This document shows, piece by piece, positions 61,257 through 64,000 of a DNA stretch of 64,000 nt. A program made the translations under genes and the position numbers. Where the stretch lies: positions 166,033 to 230,032 of the forward strand of contig NZ_JBHTCG010000013.1 of the NCBI RefSeq assembly GCF_042665155.1, written 5' to 3'. The stretch comes from Sphaerisporangium rhizosphaerae (GTDB lineage: Bacteria > Actinomycetota > Actinomycetes > Streptosporangiales > Streptosporangiaceae). Numbering within the stretch: the stretch's first letter is position 1; every line of letters starts with the position of its first letter. A model generated the notes under the pieces. That model was not told the DNA's origin. It ran no database searches and saw only the letters and a program-made list of their open reading frames with translations.

Positions 61257-61330
61257 CGCGCCCTGCAGGATTCGAACCTGCGACCGTCGGATTAGAAGTC
61301 CGATGCTCTGTCCAGCTGAGCTAAGGGCGC
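61257..61330 (-). tRNA. tRNA-Arg (anticodon UCU)
   Basis: Minus-strand cloverleaf: acceptor GCGCCCT/AGGGCGC, D arm AGCTCAGCTGGACAGAGC, anticodon arm TCGGA-CTTCTAA-TCCGA, T arm GCAGG-TTCGAAT-CCTGC, discriminator G; CCA not encoded. The AICE's 18-bp att sequence covers the anticodon loop and 3' side of its stem, so the 3' half seen here is on the element side. Confidence 0.95.
61282..61299. repeat. Right att (18 bp, inside tRNA-Arg)
   Basis: GACCGTCGGATTAGAAGT, identical to 39803-39820. It lies 233 bp after the integrase stop, the normal place for an AICE att site. Confidence 0.75.
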
Positions 61331-61756
61331 TCTCGGATAATTGTGCATGATCTGCGGAGCGCCCGCGTACCGCTTGGTCGGTGGCGTGCCCTCCCGGGTG
61401 TGCTTCGCAATGGATTGTATGGGCTGGTGGGCGGCGGGGTTGGTGATCAGGCGTAACAGGCCGCGTACGGCAGGTGTTCTCGAAGTGTAGGCATGGGTGG
61501 GGACGCGGCGGTGGGTGCTGTGACGGGTTATGGGCGAGGGTAGGGCCGCACCGGTCGTCCGTGGGTGCTGGTGGATGTTGTTTGGCACCGTCGCTTCCGG
61601 GGGGTGGGGTGTTGAGTGTTGTCTGCCGTCGTCGCTTCGGGCGTGGTGCTGGCCGGCGGGGACGGGTGTGGCTGGGGCTGGGGGAGGGGTGATCTTTGGG
61701 GTTATCGTGGCGTTCGTGCGTGGTGGCGGGAGAGTGTGGATTGCGGCGGTGGTGTC
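61331..61756. other. G-rich intergenic region
   Basis: No gene. The plus strand at 61655-61701 carries G runs (GGGG, GGG, GGGG, GGGGG, GGGG, GGGG) with short gaps, able in principle to fold into a G-quadruplex, just upstream of the small membrane protein gene. Confidence 0.45.
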
Positions 61757-61975
61757 GTGAACACGGCGTGGGTGGTGTGGGGTGGGCTGGTCCTCGGGTC
61801 GTTCGCCGTGCTGGAGACGATCGCGCTCCTGAACCACCGCGAGGGGGACACGCTGTCGGAACGGCTCCGTGAGTGGCTGGGCATCTACCCGGTCAAGCAT
61901 TGGCGTCTCGCCGCCAGCGCGGCCCTGCTGGGGTTTCTGGTCTGGTTCGGCTGGCACATCGTCTTCCAGCAGTAG
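61757..61975 (+). CDS. Small two-helix membrane protein
   Basis: 72-aa protein starting at GTG 61757. Transmembrane segments about 4-26 (WVVWGGLVLGSFAVLETIALL) and 52-70 (AASAALLGFLVWFGWHIVF) flank a polar loop (NHREGDTLSERLREWLGIYP). Similar small proteins occur in actinomycete phage and chromosome ends of elements. Function unknown. Confidence 0.6.
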   Translation: MNTAWVVWGGLVLGSFAVLETIALLNHREGDTLSERLREWLGIYPVKHWRLAASAALLGFLVWFGWHIVFQQ

Positions 61976-62252
61976 GTGTCGGGGTTGAGTCCCCGCTGCT
62001 CGGACGTGCGCCATGCGCCGCATCAGGGCGCCTCATGCCCGCATCGCTCCCTGGGCCATGTCCGCATCGCTCCCTGGACAAGGGTGCGCCGGATCGGCTT
62101 CTGGCGTGGTGCGGGCCCTGCCGCGCCTTCGGGCCATCTTCGAGTGATCGCCCCCGGGTGGGAGATTCCGATGGAAGGGCGACGTGCGGCTCGGGTGGCC
62201 ATTGATCACGTGGAAGGGTCCTGCCGGTGGACCGCTGTGACGGTGCGGTCCA

Positions 62253-62450
62253 CCGGCGGGGTGGGGCGTTTTGGGGTTGGACCGCCGGCAGGGTGGGTGG
62301 GGTGTTCCCGGTTGGACCACCACCAGGGGTGGGGCGTTCGGGGGTCGGACCCCCGGCGGGGTTGGGGTCTTCGAGGTTGGACCGCCGGGGATGAGGTGTT
62401 CGGGAGTTGGACCCCCGGCGGAGGTGGGGCGTCGGGGTGGGCGTTCGGGG
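62253..62450. repeat. Degenerate 30-37-bp tandem repeats, about six copies
   Basis: Each copy runs TTGGACCSCCGGC-type, a G-rich stretch, then GGGGYGTTCGGGG. They begin at about 62275, 62313, 62346, 62376 and 62406 and reach the end of the xylanase gene. Noncoding. Further upstream, CCGCATCGCTCCCTGG also occurs twice (62039-62078). Confidence 0.6.
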
Positions 62451-64000
62451 TTAGAAGTTCTTGGTGCGGACGGACCAGGGGGACTTGTTGGCCAGTTCGG
62501 ACAGGATGTACGAGCGGGCCGTGGCGTTGCCGTTGAGGGTCATGTCGAGGAAGTGGACCACCGCGGTCATGCCGTCGGTCCGCTGGGAGCCGGTGATGAA
62601 GCCGGTGTGGCCGGCCTGCGGGTGCTCGGCGAGTACGGCGGGCACCTGGACCAGGTCGTAGTTGGCCCGGGTGTTGTCGTAGGCGATGTCGGAGGACCCG
62701 CCGTCCATGAACAGCACCGGGCTGTGCAGCTTGTTGAGCTCCGAGCGGGAGTAGCCGAAGGAGCCGTCGGCGAACAGGCCGCTGTCGAGGGAGATGACGC
62801 TCTTGACCCGCGAGTCGGCGCCGGCGACCAGCGCTTCGAGTCCGCCGCAGGAGTGGCCGGCGGTGGCGACCTTGGACAGGTCGAGGCGCTGGTAGAGCGC
62901 TGAGCCGCTGCGGGAGTTCTCCTGCTGTGCCCAGCTGATCGCGTCGGTGAGCAGCGACGGGATCGGGTTTCCGCTCGCCACGCCGTTCGAGGAGCCGTCG
63001 ACCGACGCGGTGTCCACGACGACGAAGCCGTGGGCCGCGATGAAGGTGAGTATCTGGACCACTTCGCTGCCGTCGGTGTGCGCGCAGGCGCCGTTGCCGA
63101 AGGCCAGGACGGGCAGGGTGCCCTGCACGGACGCCGGGTTGGACGGCCGGTACACGGTGTAGCGGTTGGTGCCGTAGGCGCCTTCACGGGTCACCGAGTA
63201 GTTGTTCTCGATGGCCGGACGGCCCGGCGAGGTGGGGGTGGGGGTCGGCGTGGGGGTCACGGTCGGCGTCACCGTCGGGGTGGGAGTGGGGGTGGGGGAG
63301 CTGGTGCCGCCGCTCCAGGTCCACTTCTGGTTGTTGCCGCCGTGGCAGGTGTAGAGCTGGATGGTGGTGCCGTTGGCGGTGCCCTGTCCGGTGGCGTCCA
63401 GGCACAGGCCGGACTGTACGCCGGTGATGGAGCCGTCGGAGTTGTAGCGCCACTGCTGGTTGGTGCCGCCGTGGCAGGAGTAGATCTGGATCTTGGCGCC
63501 GTTGCCGCTGCCGCCGGCGTCCAGGCACTTGTTGCCGTAGACCCGGATCTCACCGGCCGAGGTGGAGGACCAGGTCTGGTTGGTCTGGTTGTTGCAGTCC
63601 CACAGCTGGACGCCGGTGCCGTCGGTGGTGGAGGCGTTGGGCACGTCCACGCATCGGCCGGATGCGACACCCTTGATCGGACCGCTCCCGCCGCCACCGG
63701 GACCAGTGGGAGTGGGGGTCGGGGTGGGGGTCACCGTCGGCGTCACCGTGGGAGTGGGGGTCGGCGTCGGGGTGGGGTTGGGAGTGGCCGAGTTGAGGGC
63801 GTTGAGGACCGAGGTGTAGGCCTGCTTCTTGTTGCCGTTGCTGTCGAACAGCAGGGGGCTGGTGTTGGCGCCGAGCCAGGAGTCGCTGTCGCGTACGCCC
63901 CAGACGGTGATGCCGACGCAGCGGGACACCGCAAGGCAGTCGTTGGCCACCGACTGGTAGGTCTGCGCGGAGCCGCCCTGGATGTCCAGTTCGGTGATCG
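62451..64000 (-). CDS. Secreted GH10 xylanase - CBM13 - esterase fusion (N-terminus outside window)
   Basis: Partial; 516 codons visible. The window edge cuts in at ITELDIQG, where Glu is the GH10 nucleophile, and the barrel ends at VWGVRDSDSWLG. A PT-rich linker leads to a ricin-type CBM13 trefoil (three repeats with CVDVPN/CLDAGG/CLDATG and QLWDC/QIYSC/QLYTC), a second near-identical PT linker, then an alpha/beta hydrolase with nucleophile GHSCGG, acid near FMDGGSSDIAYD and His in HPQAGHTGF. Such a protein could cut xylan and remove ester side groups; the esterase also resembles polyesterases. Both linkers come from nearly the same DNA. Confidence 0.88.
   Translation of the reverse strand, partial: ITELDIQGGSAQTYQSVANDCLAVSRCVGITVWGVRDSDSWLGANTSPLLFDSNGNKKQAYTSVLNALNSATPNPTPTPTPTPTVTPTVTPTPTPTPTGPGGGGSGPIKGVASGRCVDVPNASTTDGTGVQLWDCNNQTNQTWSSTSAGEIRVYGNKCLDAGGSGNGAKIQIYSCHGGTNQQWRYNSDGSITGVQSGLCLDATGQGTANGTTIQLYTCHGGNNQKWTWSGGTSSPTPTPTPTVTPTVTPTPTPTPTSPGRPAIENNYSVTREGAYGTNRYTVYRPSNPASVQGTLPVLAFGNGACAHTDGSEVVQILTFIAAHGFVVVDTASVDGSSNGVASGNPIPSLLTDAISWAQQENSRSGSALYQRLDLSKVATAGHSCGGLEALVAGADSRVKSVISLDSGLFADGSFGYSRSELNKLHSPVLFMDGGSSDIAYDNTRANYDLVQVPAVLAEHPQAGHTGFITGSQRTDGMTAVVHFLDMTLNGNATARSYILSELANKSPWSVRTKNF

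Larger units (their letters stand above)
39803..61299. mobile_element. Integrated AICE (pSAM2-type), about 21.5 kb, with defence-like cargo
   Basis: The right part holds a full AICE toolkit in the usual order: GntR/KorSA-like repressor, Pra-like activator, small proteins, TraB/FtsK translocase, rolling-circle Rep, Xis and tyrosine Int, the last lying next to tRNA-Arg. The 18-bp sequence GACCGTCGGATTAGAAGT occurs in the tRNA (61282-61299) and at 39803-39820, and GC content drops between them, especially at 41-52 kb. Caution: the left copy does not continue into the rest of the tRNA 3' half, which a simple single insertion should have left there, so the left boundary may have been altered. Confidence 0.75.

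Noticed and set aside
39803..61299. Prophage
   Set aside because: No capsid, terminase, tail or lysis genes; Rep, TraB-type translocase, Pra-like protein and KorSA-like repressor point to an AICE.

Overview
The window is GC-rich DNA from a filamentous-type actinomycete. Coding-strand GC bias, GTG/TTG starts, ATGA stop/start overlaps, AfsR/SARP and LuxR/NB-ARC regulators, GH92 and GH10 enzymes with ricin-type (CBM13) modules, DUF1707 and SWIM/DUF6493 genes all fit. The (PT)n linkers in the last gene and the overall gene mix suggest Streptosporangiaceae or a relative; that is inference, not proof.

Region A (1-39.8 kb) is ordinary chromosome with many small gene groups. They are: a hemerythrin and an NAD-dependent epimerase; a DUF523/DUF1722 protein divergent from an azoreductase; an aldo/keto reductase divergent from an XRE/MmyB-type regulator; a lipoprotein with two copies of one module; a secreted M23 peptidase; a GT4 glycosyltransferase and a GH92 mannosidase; an ABM-like protein plus a 14-TM exporter facing an ECF sigma factor with a SnoaL-like tail; a SPOUT methyltransferase; twin cupins; an NAD(P)-binding protein divergent from a MarR regulator; a SWIM/DUF6493 pair; an ICMT-like protein; a five-gene operon (RHH regulator, DUF4097, ABC ATPase, ABC permease, DUF1707); a large LuxR/NB-ARC regulator divergent from two VOC proteins; and three secreted proteins divergent from a large AfsR/SARP regulator. 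Gaps between these genes hold an unusual number of short tandem repeats, each of a different unit (13, 15, 21, 22, 31 and about 55 bp).

Region B (39,803-61,299) is best read as one integrated actinomycete integrative and conjugative element (AICE) of the pSAM2 type, about 21.5 kb. Its right end lies inside a minus-strand tRNA-Arg(UCU) gene, and an 18-bp piece of that tRNA recurs at the left end. The core (53.6-61.05 kb) carries a GntR/KorSA-like repressor with its operators, a Pra-like activator, small proteins, an FtsK/TraB-type DNA translocase, a 51-residue zinc-finger protein, a rolling-circle Rep, an excisionase and a tyrosine integrase. The last nine reading frames are almost all coupled by 4-base overlaps. 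The left half (40.2-52.1 kb) has visibly lower GC and looks like anti-phage cargo. It holds a DUF4145 protein, a PLD-nuclease/SNF2-helicase coupled to an MmeI-type DNA methyltransferase, and, between two decayed copies of the same regulator gene, a divergent pair made of an unrecognised 313-aa protein and an Mrr-nuclease/STAND-type NTPase. This cargo is the most interesting part of the window.

Region C (61.3-64 kb) returns to chromosome: a small two-helix membrane protein, G-rich repeat DNA, and the 3' part of a secreted GH10 xylanase fused to a ricin-type lectin domain and an alpha/beta-hydrolase esterase, cut by the window edge.
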